This document shows, piece by piece, positions 7,123 to 15,988 of a DNA stretch of 29,514 bases. Source of the stretch: CAZOIA01 sp964579675 (GTDB taxonomy: Bacteria; Planctomycetota; Phycisphaerae; UBA1845; PWPN01). The notes below the pieces were generated by a model. It saw only the letters and a program-made list of their open reading frames with translations, was not told where the DNA came from and ran no database searches. Where the stretch lies: contig CAZOIA010000052.1 of NCBI GenBank assembly GCA_964579675.1, positions 1 through 29,514 of the forward strand. Direction: 5' to 3'. Every line of letters begins with the position of its first letter. Position 1 is the first letter of the stretch. A program made the position numbers and the translations under genes.

Positions 7123-8930
7123 GCCAGTGGATCCGAAGTGCCGTGTTCCTGATCGCATTCTACTTCTACCTCTGGCTCGTGGTTGACCTGCGCCTCCTCT
7201 ATCACAGTGGTGGAATGGTGGGGGACTTTCCTGTCTTCTTCCGGGGCGGGGTATTGTTACGGGAATGTCTGTCCCAGCCGGGTGGTCCCGTCGAGTATGT
7301 GTCGGCGTTCCTGAGCCAGTTCCTGTACTACTCCTGGGCCGGAGCCCTGGTCGTCACGCTGGTGGCGTGGCTGATGGTCTCATGTGGCGGCGCGTTTCTC
7401 AACGCCACCTGCGGCCGGTGCGGGTTCTGTGTCCGCTTTATCCCGCTCGTTCTCCTGCTCATCCTCTACACACAATACGCGCATCGGTTCACGACTCTTG
7501 TGGGTCTGTTGGCGGCACTGCTGTTTGTTTGCCTCTACCTGTGGGTTACGACGAAGCGCAAAGCGGCGAGTTGGGCCGCCTTTCCCGTCTTGTCCGTCAT
7601 CCTGTATTACGTCGCCGGCGGGGCGTATCTGCTGTTTGCCGTGTTGTGCGCGATATACGAACTGCTGTCCAGTCGCCGATGGCGGCTGGGCCTGATGGGT
7701 CTGATTTCCGTCCTGATCGTTCCCTACGTCGAAGGCGTCCTCGTCTTTGGCGCAAGTACGATCGACGCCTTCAGCGATGTGACCCCGCTGTCGTGGAGGA
7801 TTCCTCATTTCGGGACGCGTCGCGACGTGGTGATCATACTCTGCGTCCTGTACCTCTACCTGCCGGCGGCCGCACTTGGGTGGGAACTCTTTCGGATCTT
7901 CTCCAGGGGGGCTGCTGGCGTGCGCTCAAGGTGGTTCGGACGTCCCCGGCTCCGGTGGGCGGCGGAATCCATGGTTGTGTTCGTGGGCGGCGGCGCTGCG
8001 ATCCTCTTTTCCTATGATGCCGGACGCAAAGCCGAGCTCGAGGTCGACTACTACAGCTACCACCGGATGTGGCCACAGGTGCTTCAGGCCGCCCGTTCCA
8101 ACCCGCGCGACGACTTTACCGCCTACTCGGTCAACCGGGCTCTCTATCATCTCGGCCGGCTTGGCGAGGACATGTTCTCGTATCCCCAGCATCCCCGCAG
8201 CCTGTTGCCGCCGATGGGTGGCTCGACTGGAGATTGCTGGAAGAAGGCGGACATCTACCTCGACCTTGGCCATGTCAACGTCGCGGAGAACGCACTGACC
8301 GAATCGCTGGAGATATTCGGGGCGCGCCCGAGCATCCTCAAGCGGCTGGCCCTGATCAACATGGTCAAGGGGAATAGGAGTGCGGCCAGGGTTTATCTGG
8401 GCGCCCTGGGCAAGACCCTGTTTGACGCCGACTGGGCGCGGGACCAGCGGGACCGGCTTGCATCTGATCCCGACCTATCAACCCATGAGGACGTTCAGCG
8501 CCTGCGCGGTCTGATGATGGAAAAGGACTACCCATTCACCCGCTCGCCGGGTGAGCGGCTGTTCGCTGATCTGCTGGCCAGGAACCGCCGGAACCGGATG
8601 GCCTTTGAATACCTCATGGCCTGGTATATGCTGAGCCTTCAACTCGATAAGTTTGCCCGGGACCTCGGGCGACTGGATGATTTCGGCTATTCGCAAATAC
8701 CCCGGCACTATGAGGAGGCGGTCCTGATCTACACCAGCCTCGGCCACGGGCCGGTCGATTTGAAGGGGCGGCGCATCAGCCGACGATCGCAGGCGCGGTT
8801 CGAGGGTTTCAGCAAGGTGTTTCTGCGCCACGGGAAGGACAAACAGGCGGCCCGTGACGAGTTGGCTAAAGCGTACGGCAACACCTATTACTTCTTCTAC
8901 GTCTATGGGTTCTCGGGGACGAGGCGATGA
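7119..8930 (+). CDS. Polytopic membrane protein with helical C-terminal domain, DUF6057-like
   Basis: A 603-residue integral membrane protein. The first 20 residues or so (IRSAVFLIAFYFYLWLVV) form a membrane helix. Further hydrophobic segments lie near residues 60-90, 105-145, 150-200, 228-260 and 283-305, giving roughly 8-10 helices. The remaining ~300 residues are soluble and helical, with TPR-like pairs such as DIYLDLGHVNVAENALTESLEIFG and RLALINMVKGNRSAARVYLGALG. The pattern YLWLVVDLRLLYH at the start and an aromatic YFFYVYGF end match my recollection of the DUF6057 family, found in Bacteroidota and Planctomycetota. It overlaps both neighbours by 4 nt, so it is co-translated with the propeller before it and the CxxCH protein after it. 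Function is unknown; the arrangement suggests a membrane platform. Confidence 0.75.
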   Translation: MSQWIRSAVFLIAFYFYLWLVVDLRLLYHSGGMVGDFPVFFRGGVLLRECLSQPGGPVEYVSAFLSQFLYYSWAGALVVTLVAWLMVSCGGAFLNATCGRCGFCVRFIPLVLLLILYTQYAHRFTTLVGLLAALLFVCLYLWVTTKRKAASWAAFPVLSVILYYVAGGAYLLFAVLCAIYELLSSRRWRLGLMGLISVLIVPYVEGVLVFGASTIDAFSDVTPLSWRIPHFGTRRDVVIILCVLYLYLPAAALGWELFRIFSRGAAGVRSRWFGRPRLRWAAESMVVFVGGGAAILFSYDAGRKAELEVDYYSYHRMWPQVLQAARSNPRDDFTAYSVNRALYHLGRLGEDMFSYPQHPRSLLPPMGGSTGDCWKKADIYLDLGHVNVAENALTESLEIFGARPSILKRLALINMVKGNRSAARVYLGALGKTLFDADWARDQRDRLASDPDLSTHEDVQRLRGLMMEKDYPFTRSPGERLFADLLARNRRNRMAFEYLMAWYMLSLQLDKFARDLGRLDDFGYSQIPRHYEEAVLIYTSLGHGPVDLKGRRISRRSQARFEGFSKVFLRHGKDKQAARDELAKAYGNTYYFFYVYGFSGTRR

Positions 8931-10552
8931 GGAGGCGTTATCAATATGGGCTTCCCGCGCTGGTGCTTGCGGCCGTCCCGGCCGGGGCACTCATCTACGC
9001 CCTGAGCGACCGCCAGGCGTCGATCAATCGGTACGCTTCCATCCCTCGGCCCCCCCGCATCCGCCCTGACTACGACGGCACCGTCATCCCCCCGAACATA
9101 GCGCCCCTGAACTTCACGGTCGTCGAAAAGGGTTCGCATTACGCAATCAGGGTCCACGCCGACGGCGGCGAGACGATAGAAGTATTCAGCCGATCACCCG
9201 GGATCGTTATTCCCGAGGACGGGTGGCACAGACTCCTGGACGCCAACCGGGGCAAGGAACTCCGGATCGATGTCTTCGTGAAGACGGAGAACGACCGGTG
9301 GGGCCGATTTGAGACCATCACGAATCGGATCGCCCGCGAGGAGATTGATGATTTCCTGGTGTACCGCAAGATTCGCCCGGCCCACGTCCGGTGGAGCCGG
9401 ATCGGCATCTACCAGCGCGATCTGCGGAACTACGATGAATCGTGCGTACTGCACAATGATCGCTATCGCCGCGGCTGCCTGAACTGCCACACCTTCTGCA
9501 ACAACCGCGCCGAGACGATGCTCATTGGCATCCGCAGCGAGGAGTACGGCAGCGGCACCCTCCTGGTCGCAGGCGGGACGGTCCACAAGATCGGGACGAA
9601 GTTCGGATACACGTCGTGGCATCCCAGCGGTCGCGTGGCGGCCTATTCCATCAGTCGGGTGCGCCAGTTCTTTCACACGGCCAGGAATGAGGTCCGCGAC
9701 GTGATCGACCTCGATTCGCTGCTGGCCTACTACCTGGTCGGCCCGAAGATCGTCAAGACGTCCCCGAAGATCGCCAGGAAGGATCGCCTGGAGACCTATC
9801 CCGCCTGGTCCCCGGATGGCCGGTACCTCTATTTCTGCAGCGGGGCGAAGCTGTGGGGAAATGACGACGGGCGCGCCGCTGGTCTCTACCGGGACGTCAA
9901 GTACGACCTGATGCGGGTCAGCTACGACGTGGCCCGCGACGAGTGGGGCGAACCGGAAACCGTACTGGGCGCCCAAGATACCGGCCTGAGCATCCTCGAG
10001 CCGAGGATCAGCCCCGATGGCCGATGGCTGTTGTTCTGCATGTGTGATTACGGCTGCTTCCCCGTTCACCAGCAGAGCAGCGACCTGTATCTGATGGACC
10101 TCGAAGCGGGCCGGGAAACCGGCGAATACACGTACCGCAGGCTGGAGATCAACAGCGACCAGAGCGAATCCTGGCATAGCTGGTCCAGCAACAGCCGATG
10201 GATCGCGTTCAGCAGCAAGCGGGACTACGGCGTCTTCACCCGCTCGTACCTCAGCTATGTTGATGATGCGGGCCGAGTGCACAAGTCGCTGCTGCTGCCG
10301 CAGAAGGACCCTGTATTCTATGATTCCTGTCTGGAGACGTTCAGCGTACCCGAGCTCGTCGGCGAGCGGGTGCGCGTGACCGGAGAGAAGCTGGCGCGGG
10401 TTGTTCGAGGCCCCTGCACGATCGACGCCGACCTGCCTCTCACCGGCGCCACGCCTAAAGCCGGGACAGCGCCTCGTCCCCGCGGCCAAGGCAAGGTGAG
10501 CCCCTTGCCTCCTGCTTCCGCCGACGGCAACAGCATGTCCCCGTACGAGTAA
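8927..10552 (+). CDS. Membrane-anchored PD40/TolB-like propeller with a CxxCH haem-type motif
   Basis: A 541-residue protein with an N-terminal membrane anchor or uncleaved signal (residues 8-26, LPALVLAAVPAGALIYAL), so the bulk is probably periplasmic. At residues 184-188 it has C-L-N-C-H, the c-type cytochrome haem-attachment motif, flanked by C173 and C191. Four TolB/PD40-type strands follow: YTSWHPSGRVAAY (228-240), YPAWSPDGRYLYF (291-303), EPRISPDGRWLLF (358-370) and WHSWSSNSRWIAF (416-428). FCMCDYGC adds C371, C373 and C377. A Pro/Ala/Lys-rich tail ends the protein. It overlaps the DUF6057-like gene by 4 nt and closes the operon. The CxxCH could bind haem covalently or be a metal or disulfide site; no distal ligand is obvious from sequence. 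Confidence 0.78.
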   Translation: MRRRYQYGLPALVLAAVPAGALIYALSDRQASINRYASIPRPPRIRPDYDGTVIPPNIAPLNFTVVEKGSHYAIRVHADGGETIEVFSRSPGIVIPEDGWHRLLDANRGKELRIDVFVKTENDRWGRFETITNRIAREEIDDFLVYRKIRPAHVRWSRIGIYQRDLRNYDESCVLHNDRYRRGCLNCHTFCNNRAETMLIGIRSEEYGSGTLLVAGGTVHKIGTKFGYTSWHPSGRVAAYSISRVRQFFHTARNEVRDVIDLDSLLAYYLVGPKIVKTSPKIARKDRLETYPAWSPDGRYLYFCSGAKLWGNDDGRAAGLYRDVKYDLMRVSYDVARDEWGEPETVLGAQDTGLSILEPRISPDGRWLLFCMCDYGCFPVHQQSSDLYLMDLEAGRETGEYTYRRLEINSDQSESWHSWSSNSRWIAFSSKRDYGVFTRSYLSYVDDAGRVHKSLLLPQKDPVFYDSCLETFSVPELVGERVRVTGEKLARVVRGPCTIDADLPLTGATPKAGTAPRPRGQGKVSPLPPASADGNSMSPYE

Positions 10553-10568
10553 GCTTCGTCGGAAAGGA

Positions 10569-10596
10569 TTGCATCACCAGGCGCATCGAGTATGCT
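10569..10596 (+). promoter_or_regulatory. Sigma70-like promoter for the glycan block
   Basis: TTGCAT at 10569-10574 and TATGCT at 10591-10596 are separated by 16 nt, in the 89-nt gap between the CxxCH protein and the DUF4838 gene. The match is good for a GC-rich genome and the position suits a new transcription unit beginning at 10642. Confidence 0.45.
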
Positions 10597-10641
10597 GACG
10601 GCGGACTCGTTCGTTGACCCTACCACAGGAGGACCCCGATC

Positions 10642-12471
10642 ATGCTCAGCCGCCCAGCCTGGCCCATGTGTATCACGCTCGTGTTGCTGGTTTGCCCGGC
10701 CCGGGCGGGCGTGCCCCGGGGCGTCAACTTGGCCGGGCTCGAAGGCTGGGACATAGTGACCGCCGAAGACGCGATAGCGAGCGAGACCTACGCCGCCGAG
10801 GAGTTCCAGCGTCACGTCGCCCGGGCCGCCGGCGTCGAATTGCCGATCGTCAAGAGCGCGGACCGGCCTGACCGTCACGTGTTCATCGGTCCCGGCAAGC
10901 TGATGCTGAACAGCGCACTGGGTTTTGCGGTGGATGACTTCGGCCCGGAAGACCTCCGCATCGTGATCCGGGATGACAACATCGTGATCGCCGGCGGCCG
11001 GCCCCGGGGAACGCTTTATGGTGTGTACACCTTTCTCGAGGATTACTTCGGCGTGCGGTTTCTCACCGCCGACCACACCCACGTGCCGCCCGTCGGCGAG
11101 TGGCGCGTCGTGGGACCGGTGGACCGCGTCTACCACCCGACCCTGGAGATGCGCTACACCTACTACGGCGAAATCAACCGCAACCCGGAATTCGCGACGC
11201 GCCTGAGAATCAATGCCGTCGGCAAAGATCCCAAGCTCGGGGGTAGGGCAAGGCAGCGGCTCATCAACCACAGCTTCTGCCGCCAGATCCCATCATCGAA
11301 ATACGGCAAGGAGCACCCTGAGTACTACTGTCTGAGGGACGGCAAGCGCCTGGCCGCGGTCAAGGACGATAGCTACGGCAATCAGCCCTGCCTTACCAAT
11401 CCGGACGTGCTTCGCATCGTCACCGAGTCTGTCTTGGCCGAGCTCGATGCGAACCCGCAGCTCGGGAACGTTTCCGTCAGCCAGAATGACAACAACAAGT
11501 ACTGCCAGTGCCCGAACTGCGCCGCCATCGACGAGCGGGAAGGTACGCCCATGGGGTCGTTGTTGACGTTCGTCAACAAGGTGGCCGACGCCGTCGCGGA
11601 GAAGCACCCCAACGTGAAGGTCGGCACGCTCAGCTACTGGTACACGCGCAAGCCGCCCAGGACCATCAAGCCCCGACCGAACGTGCAGATCCAACTGTGC
11701 AGCATCGAATGCTGCCTGATCCACCCCATCAACGACCCGAACTGCCCGAAGAACGTCGAGTTCTGCCGCGACTTCAGCGAGTGGGGCAAGATCTGCGACA
11801 ACATCTACATCTGGAATTACAACACGAACTTCAGCAATTACCTGCTGCCCTGCCCGAACCTGCGGGTGATCGACCCGAACGTGCGCTACTTCGTCGCCCA
11901 TCACGCGAAGGGGGCGTTCATGCAGGCGGCGGGCAATGCCAACGGGTCGGAGCTGTCCGAGTTGCGGAACTACGTCATCAGCAGTCTTCTGTGGGACCCC
12001 TCGCGGAGCGGGAGCCGCTTGATGGACGAGTTCCTGGATCTGCACTACGGCCCGGCGGCGGGGCCGATCCGCCGATTCATCGAGCGCGTCCACGATAAGG
12101 CGGAGGCCAGCGGCCGGCATCACAACTGCTTCGCCCACCTGGAGGACTACGGCCTCGACGCCGCCGTCGCGCAGGCGGGGCTCGACGCCTTTGCCGAGGC
12201 CTTGACGCTCGCCGGCGGCGACGACGTCCGGGCTCGCGTCGAGAAGGCATCCGTTTGCGCCTACCGGGCCGCCCTCGAACCGGTCTGGTATCCCAAGAAG
12301 AAACCACTCAACCCGCAACTGGTCAAACGCATGCGACCACTGGCCAAGCGTTTCTTCGAGTTGTGCGACAAGTACGGCATCGATCGGCCCCGGGAGTCGA
12401 AAGAGGACATCGCCGGGGCTCGGAAACGCCTCAAGACCGCCTTCGACATTCCGGAAGACGGCTCTTTCTAA
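10642..12471 (+). CDS. Secreted DUF4838-domain protein
   Basis: A 609-residue protein with a Sec signal peptide (hydrophobic ITLVLLVCPARAG, residues 11-23). Residues of about 35-150 form the alpha/beta domain that precedes the catalytic barrel in GH20 and GH67 enzymes: AAEEFQRHVARAAGVELPIV, VFIGPGK and GTLYGVYTFLEDYFGVRFL. Residues of about 170-470 match the DUF4838 domain, including VSQNDNNKYCQCPNCAAIDEREG and the following GSLLTFVNKVADAV and LSYWYTRKPP segments. The CxCxxC cluster near residues 288-293 may bind metal. AGGAGG at 10627-10632 sets the ATG at 10642. DUF4838 proteins occur in polysaccharide-use loci, and the barrel fold suggests glycoside hydrolase activity, but I know of no settled substrate. 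Its neighbour is a GH20-like enzyme, and the two may act on the same amino-sugar-containing glycan. Confidence 0.85.
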   Translation: MLSRPAWPMCITLVLLVCPARAGVPRGVNLAGLEGWDIVTAEDAIASETYAAEEFQRHVARAAGVELPIVKSADRPDRHVFIGPGKLMLNSALGFAVDDFGPEDLRIVIRDDNIVIAGGRPRGTLYGVYTFLEDYFGVRFLTADHTHVPPVGEWRVVGPVDRVYHPTLEMRYTYYGEINRNPEFATRLRINAVGKDPKLGGRARQRLINHSFCRQIPSSKYGKEHPEYYCLRDGKRLAAVKDDSYGNQPCLTNPDVLRIVTESVLAELDANPQLGNVSVSQNDNNKYCQCPNCAAIDEREGTPMGSLLTFVNKVADAVAEKHPNVKVGTLSYWYTRKPPRTIKPRPNVQIQLCSIECCLIHPINDPNCPKNVEFCRDFSEWGKICDNIYIWNYNTNFSNYLLPCPNLRVIDPNVRYFVAHHAKGAFMQAAGNANGSELSELRNYVISSLLWDPSRSGSRLMDEFLDLHYGPAAGPIRRFIERVHDKAEASGRHHNCFAHLEDYGLDAAVAQAGLDAFAEALTLAGGDDVRARVEKASVCAYRAALEPVWYPKKKPLNPQLVKRMRPLAKRFFELCDKYGIDRPRESKEDIAGARKRLKTAFDIPEDGSF

Positions 12472-12522
12472 AGAGGCTCTGACACAATCGGGGCTCAGGG
12501 TTCCAACCTGTGCGAGCGCCAG

Positions 12523-12551
12523 TTGACAACCGGTGCTGCATGGGCGATTCC
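12523..12551 (+). promoter_or_regulatory. Isolated -35-like element before the GH20-like gene
   Basis: A perfect TTGACA at 12523-12528 lies in the 138-nt gap before the GH20-like gene. At 17 nt spacing the -10 position reads GATTCC, a poor match. It may be a weak or activator-dependent promoter, or chance. Confidence 0.22.
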
Positions 12552-12609
12552 AGTTTGCACCGGCGGGCACATGCTCATACCGTGACGTCGAGACAGCGAG
12601 GTGATTCAA

Positions 12610-14658
12610 ATGAGTCGTTACCCGTTTTCGCTCATCGGATGCGTCGTGACGGCCCTCACGCTGACGGGCGTGGGGCAGGCCCGGGCTCGGGAAGCGTCAT
12701 CGCTCCGCCTGGTGCCCTTCCCCAAAGAGACTCGTCTTGACGCGGGGCGATTTGCGCTGGATGGGCCTCTCGTCCTCGAGGTCCGGCCCGAGCTTGCGGG
12801 GCTCATGGGTCAATTGATCGGGGACGAGCTTCAACGTACAGGGGCCCACCCGCCGGAGGTCCGCCCTCGGCGCGGCCTGGAGCACGCCCTGCTACTCTCG
12901 ACCTCCCCCGGCGGCCCACCGCCGAAGTTCACCTTCCGGCCGGGCGCCACGCCCGAGGATTACGTCCTTCAGATCACACCCGATACGGTCACGGTGGATG
13001 CCCCCGGGGCTGCGGGGCAGTTCTACGGCGTCCAGACCTTGCGTCAAGTCATCCGCGCAAACTCGCAAAACGCGACCCTGCCCTGTTTGCTGATCCATGA
13101 CTGGCCCTTGATCAAATGCCGCGGGTTCCAGGACGATATGACGCGGGGCCCCAGCTCCACCCTTGAGACGCTCCAACGCGAGGTGGCCATCGGAGCCGGA
13201 CTAAAAATGAACCTCTTCGCCTACTACATGGAGTATCAGTACGCGTTCAAGAAGCATCCGGCGATCGGCCCGAAGGACGGATCGCTCACTCCGGGCGAGT
13301 TGCGGGCCCTCGTGGCATACGCGACGCCCTATCACGTCGGCATCCTGGGCAGTCAGCAGTCCTTCGGGCATTTCCACCACATCTTGAAGCACGACAAGCC
13401 GTATCTCCACCTGCGCGAGACCCCGAACATCCTGTGCCCGATGAAGGAAGAGAGCTACCAGCTTCTCGACGACCTGTACTCGGAGGTCATTCCGCTGCTT
13501 CCGTTGCCCTTTTTCAACGTCTGCTGTGACGAAACACAGGGGCTCGGCACGGGCCCGTCCAAGGCTCTCGCAGCCAAGATCGGCGTCGGGGGCGTTTACG
13601 CCCGACACATGCACCGGCTCTACGAGCTGCTGAAGACCAGGTACGGCAAGCGCATGATGATGTGGGGCGATATCATTCTCAATCATCCCGAACATCTGAA
13701 GGAAATCCCGACCGACACGATCATGTTGACCTGGAACTACAGCCCGGCGGACAGCTTCGAGAAGCAGATCATCCCCTTCGCCCGGTCGGGCTACGAGTTC
13801 TTCGTCTGCCCGGGCGTAAGTTGCTGGAACCGCATTCTGCCTGACTTCAGCACTGCCCTCGTGAACATCCGGAACTTCGTCCGCGACGGTGCGAAGCACG
13901 GGGCCATCGGCGTGCTCAATACGGCGTGGGACGACAACGGCGAGACGTTCAACGCACCGAACTGGCACGGGTACGCCTGGGGGGCTGAGTGCGCGTGGAA
14001 CGCGTCGTCCACCACTCCGGAGGACTTCAACCGCCGCGTCGGGGCAGTTCTCTTCGGCGAGAAGGAGGATCACTTTGGCCGCGCGATCGAGCTCCTTGCC
14101 AAAACCCATTCCCTGCCGGGGATGGACCGCATGTTCAGTGGGCGGTTCTGGGAAATCGACCTCGCGCCGCCCGAAGCAGCCCGTCGCGACACAGCGGACC
14201 GATTGCTTGAAATCGTCCGCCCCGCCATCGAGCACCTCCAGGCCTGCCGGAACCAGGCCACCGTCAACGCAGACCTGCTGGACTACTTCCTGTTCGCTGC
14301 CCGCCGGATGGAACTGATCGGCCGGCGGATGCTGGCCCGGCATGAAGCGGTTGCTGCATACGAGGCCGCCCGTGAGTCTGACCTTTCCAAAGCGGGGGCT
14401 CGCCTCGACCGGGCCGAGGCGACTGTCCGCGAGCTTCGCGACGCCCATGAAGCGCTCGGCAGGCAATTTCAGGAGCTATGGTTGCGGGAAAACAAACCCT
14501 TCGCACTCGATTGGACAATGGCGCGCTTCCAGAGAATCGCGAAGTCGTACCACGAGATCGCCGAGAAGCTCGCCGCCGCCCGGGCGAACGCGGCGGCCGG
14601 AGAACCCCTACCTGACCTCGAAGACGTTGGACTGGTGCGATCCGCAGGAAAGCCCTGA
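12610..14658 (+). CDS. GH20-like beta-N-acetylhexosaminidase
   Basis: A 682-residue exported protein. The ATG at 12610 is preferred over GTG 12601 because GAGGTGA (12598-12604) sits 5 nt before it and overlaps the GTG. Residues 5-25 form a Sec signal ending in QARA. The GH20b-type N-terminal domain includes GAAGQFYGVQTLRQVI. The catalytic barrel follows, with the Asp-Glu pair at D307-E308 in FFNVCCDET: in GH20 the Asp orients the substrate acetamido group and the Glu is the acid/base. MMMWGDI and TWNY supply barrel aromatics. The canonical H-x-G-G before D-E is replaced by N-V-C-C, so this is a divergent subfamily. About 200 C-terminal residues are helical. It probably removes GlcNAc or GalNAc-type residues outside the cytoplasm, with catalysis assumed from the retained pair. 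Confidence 0.83.
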   Translation: MSRYPFSLIGCVVTALTLTGVGQARAREASSLRLVPFPKETRLDAGRFALDGPLVLEVRPELAGLMGQLIGDELQRTGAHPPEVRPRRGLEHALLLSTSPGGPPPKFTFRPGATPEDYVLQITPDTVTVDAPGAAGQFYGVQTLRQVIRANSQNATLPCLLIHDWPLIKCRGFQDDMTRGPSSTLETLQREVAIGAGLKMNLFAYYMEYQYAFKKHPAIGPKDGSLTPGELRALVAYATPYHVGILGSQQSFGHFHHILKHDKPYLHLRETPNILCPMKEESYQLLDDLYSEVIPLLPLPFFNVCCDETQGLGTGPSKALAAKIGVGGVYARHMHRLYELLKTRYGKRMMMWGDIILNHPEHLKEIPTDTIMLTWNYSPADSFEKQIIPFARSGYEFFVCPGVSCWNRILPDFSTALVNIRNFVRDGAKHGAIGVLNTAWDDNGETFNAPNWHGYAWGAECAWNASSTTPEDFNRRVGAVLFGEKEDHFGRAIELLAKTHSLPGMDRMFSGRFWEIDLAPPEAARRDTADRLLEIVRPAIEHLQACRNQATVNADLLDYFLFAARRMELIGRRMLARHEAVAAYEAARESDLSKAGARLDRAEATVRELRDAHEALGRQFQELWLRENKPFALDWTMARFQRIAKSYHEIAEKLAAARANAAAGEPLPDLEDVGLVRSAGKP

Positions 14659-14818
14659 CGCCATCGGGCCAATCGGCGGGGATTCCGGGTTGCTGGCGTG
14701 GGCATAGCTGACCGGGGAATGTCGGCCGGCTTGAGGCAATCGAGACGCAGGCTTGCCCTGGCAGCGCTGCGGGAGTGTTGAAACGCTGGCTGCGGAACCG
14801 CCTCCGGAAGCATTTGCC

Positions 14819-15973
14819 ATGAACGACGCCCGAGCCAAGACCGCCCGCGTTCTTGCGGCTCTCGAACTGAGGGAGCCCGACCGTGTTCCCGTGGGCGAGT
14901 TCTTCTGGACGAACTTCATTCGCCGGGCCGCCCGCGAGATGCACCCCGGTGAGCCTTTCGACCCCTATCGGTACTGGGACCTGGACATGATCGTTATCAA
15001 CCCCAACATGGACCCGCATATCCGGGGCGTCCAGGTGTTGGAGGAATCCCAGGAGCGCAAAGTCGTGAAGACCGGGTTCGAAGCCACCATCGAACTACGG
15101 GACTCCTGCCCCATGCCGCTCTATCGGGATTTCGACACCCGGACCTACGAGCACATGCAGGCCTTTGGGTTTGACGATCCCGGCGACGAGCGCCGATACT
15201 TCGCCGCGTTGGACGACCAGATCAACTCTGTAGGCGATACCCTGAATCTCGGCCTGCCGTCCTTCATCGAGCGAATCAACGCTTACGCCGGAGATTTCTG
15301 CGTCTTCGGCGGCGTCTGCGAACCCCACGAGATGATCTGGCGAATCCTGGGTACGCAGAACGCCCTTCTCAAGATAGCCGAAGAACCTGCCCGCGTCGCG
15401 CACTTCATCGAGCGGCTAGGGGATTTTCTCGTCGGAATCGTCGAGGGCCAGGTCGCCGCAGCCCGGGGCAGGCTGGCCGGCCTCTACATCTGGGGTGACA
15501 TCGCCTACGCGAAAGGCATGTTCTTTTCACCCGAGTACTGGCGGAAGGTCTACAAGCCTCAGCTCCAGCGAATCTGTGAGGTTGCCCACGCCGCCGATCT
15601 CAAGACGATCTATCATGGCTGCGGCAACGCGTCGGTCGTCTTCGACGACATGATCGAAGCCGGCGTGGACGCCTATAACCCACTGGAAGCCAAGGCCGGG
15701 CTCGACGTGATCGATCTGAAACGCCGGTACGGCAAGCGGTGGGCTTTCAACGGCAATATCGATGTCAGGGCCCTCGCGACCAGCGACCGCGAGCAAATCC
15801 GGCGCGAGGTGCTCACCAAGCTCAACGCGGCCAAGGGCGGCGGCTACATCGTGCAGTCCGACCATTCCATTCCGGACAACGTGGACTTCGCCAGCTACGA
15901 CTACGCGATTCAACTGGTCCGCGATTACGGCCGCTACCCCCTCGACTTGGGCGAGTTCGACCAGCCCCTTTGA
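14819..15973 (+). CDS. URO-D-fold (uroporphyrinogen decarboxylase/methyltransferase-like) protein 1
   Basis: A 384-residue cytoplasmic URO-D-superfamily protein. The start is ATG 14819, with GGAAG at 14806-14810; the open frame before it lacks family sequence. The N-terminus (TARVLAALELREPDRVPVGEFF) is the standard superfamily opening. IYHGCGN contains H266-x-C268, the position of the metal-binding His-x-Cys in corrinoid-linked methyltransferases such as MtaA. FNGNIDVRALATSD and GGGYIVQSDHSIPDNV are the conserved C-terminal blocks. True HemE residues for uroporphyrinogen are not apparent and three paralogues sit together, so haem synthesis is unlikely. A gap of 15 nt separates it from the L-rhamnose mutarotase gene. 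Methyl transfer is possible by family, but the substrate is unknown. Confidence 0.82.
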   Translation: MNDARAKTARVLAALELREPDRVPVGEFFWTNFIRRAAREMHPGEPFDPYRYWDLDMIVINPNMDPHIRGVQVLEESQERKVVKTGFEATIELRDSCPMPLYRDFDTRTYEHMQAFGFDDPGDERRYFAALDDQINSVGDTLNLGLPSFIERINAYAGDFCVFGGVCEPHEMIWRILGTQNALLKIAEEPARVAHFIERLGDFLVGIVEGQVAAARGRLAGLYIWGDIAYAKGMFFSPEYWRKVYKPQLQRICEVAHAADLKTIYHGCGNASVVFDDMIEAGVDAYNPLEAKAGLDVIDLKRRYGKRWAFNGNIDVRALATSDREQIRREVLTKLNAAKGGGYIVQSDHSIPDNVDFASYDYAIQLVRDYGRYPLDLGEFDQPL

Positions 15974-15988
15974 GCCAGGAGGTTTGCG

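Noticed and set aside
9194..10489. Minus-strand open frame opposite the CxxCH protein
   Set aside because: Composition is Val/Ala/Arg/Asp-rich without motifs; the plus strand shows PD40 strands and a membrane anchor.
13201..14466. Minus-strand open frame opposite the GH20-like gene
   Set aside because: No family features; the plus-strand catalytic pair and signal peptide are clear.
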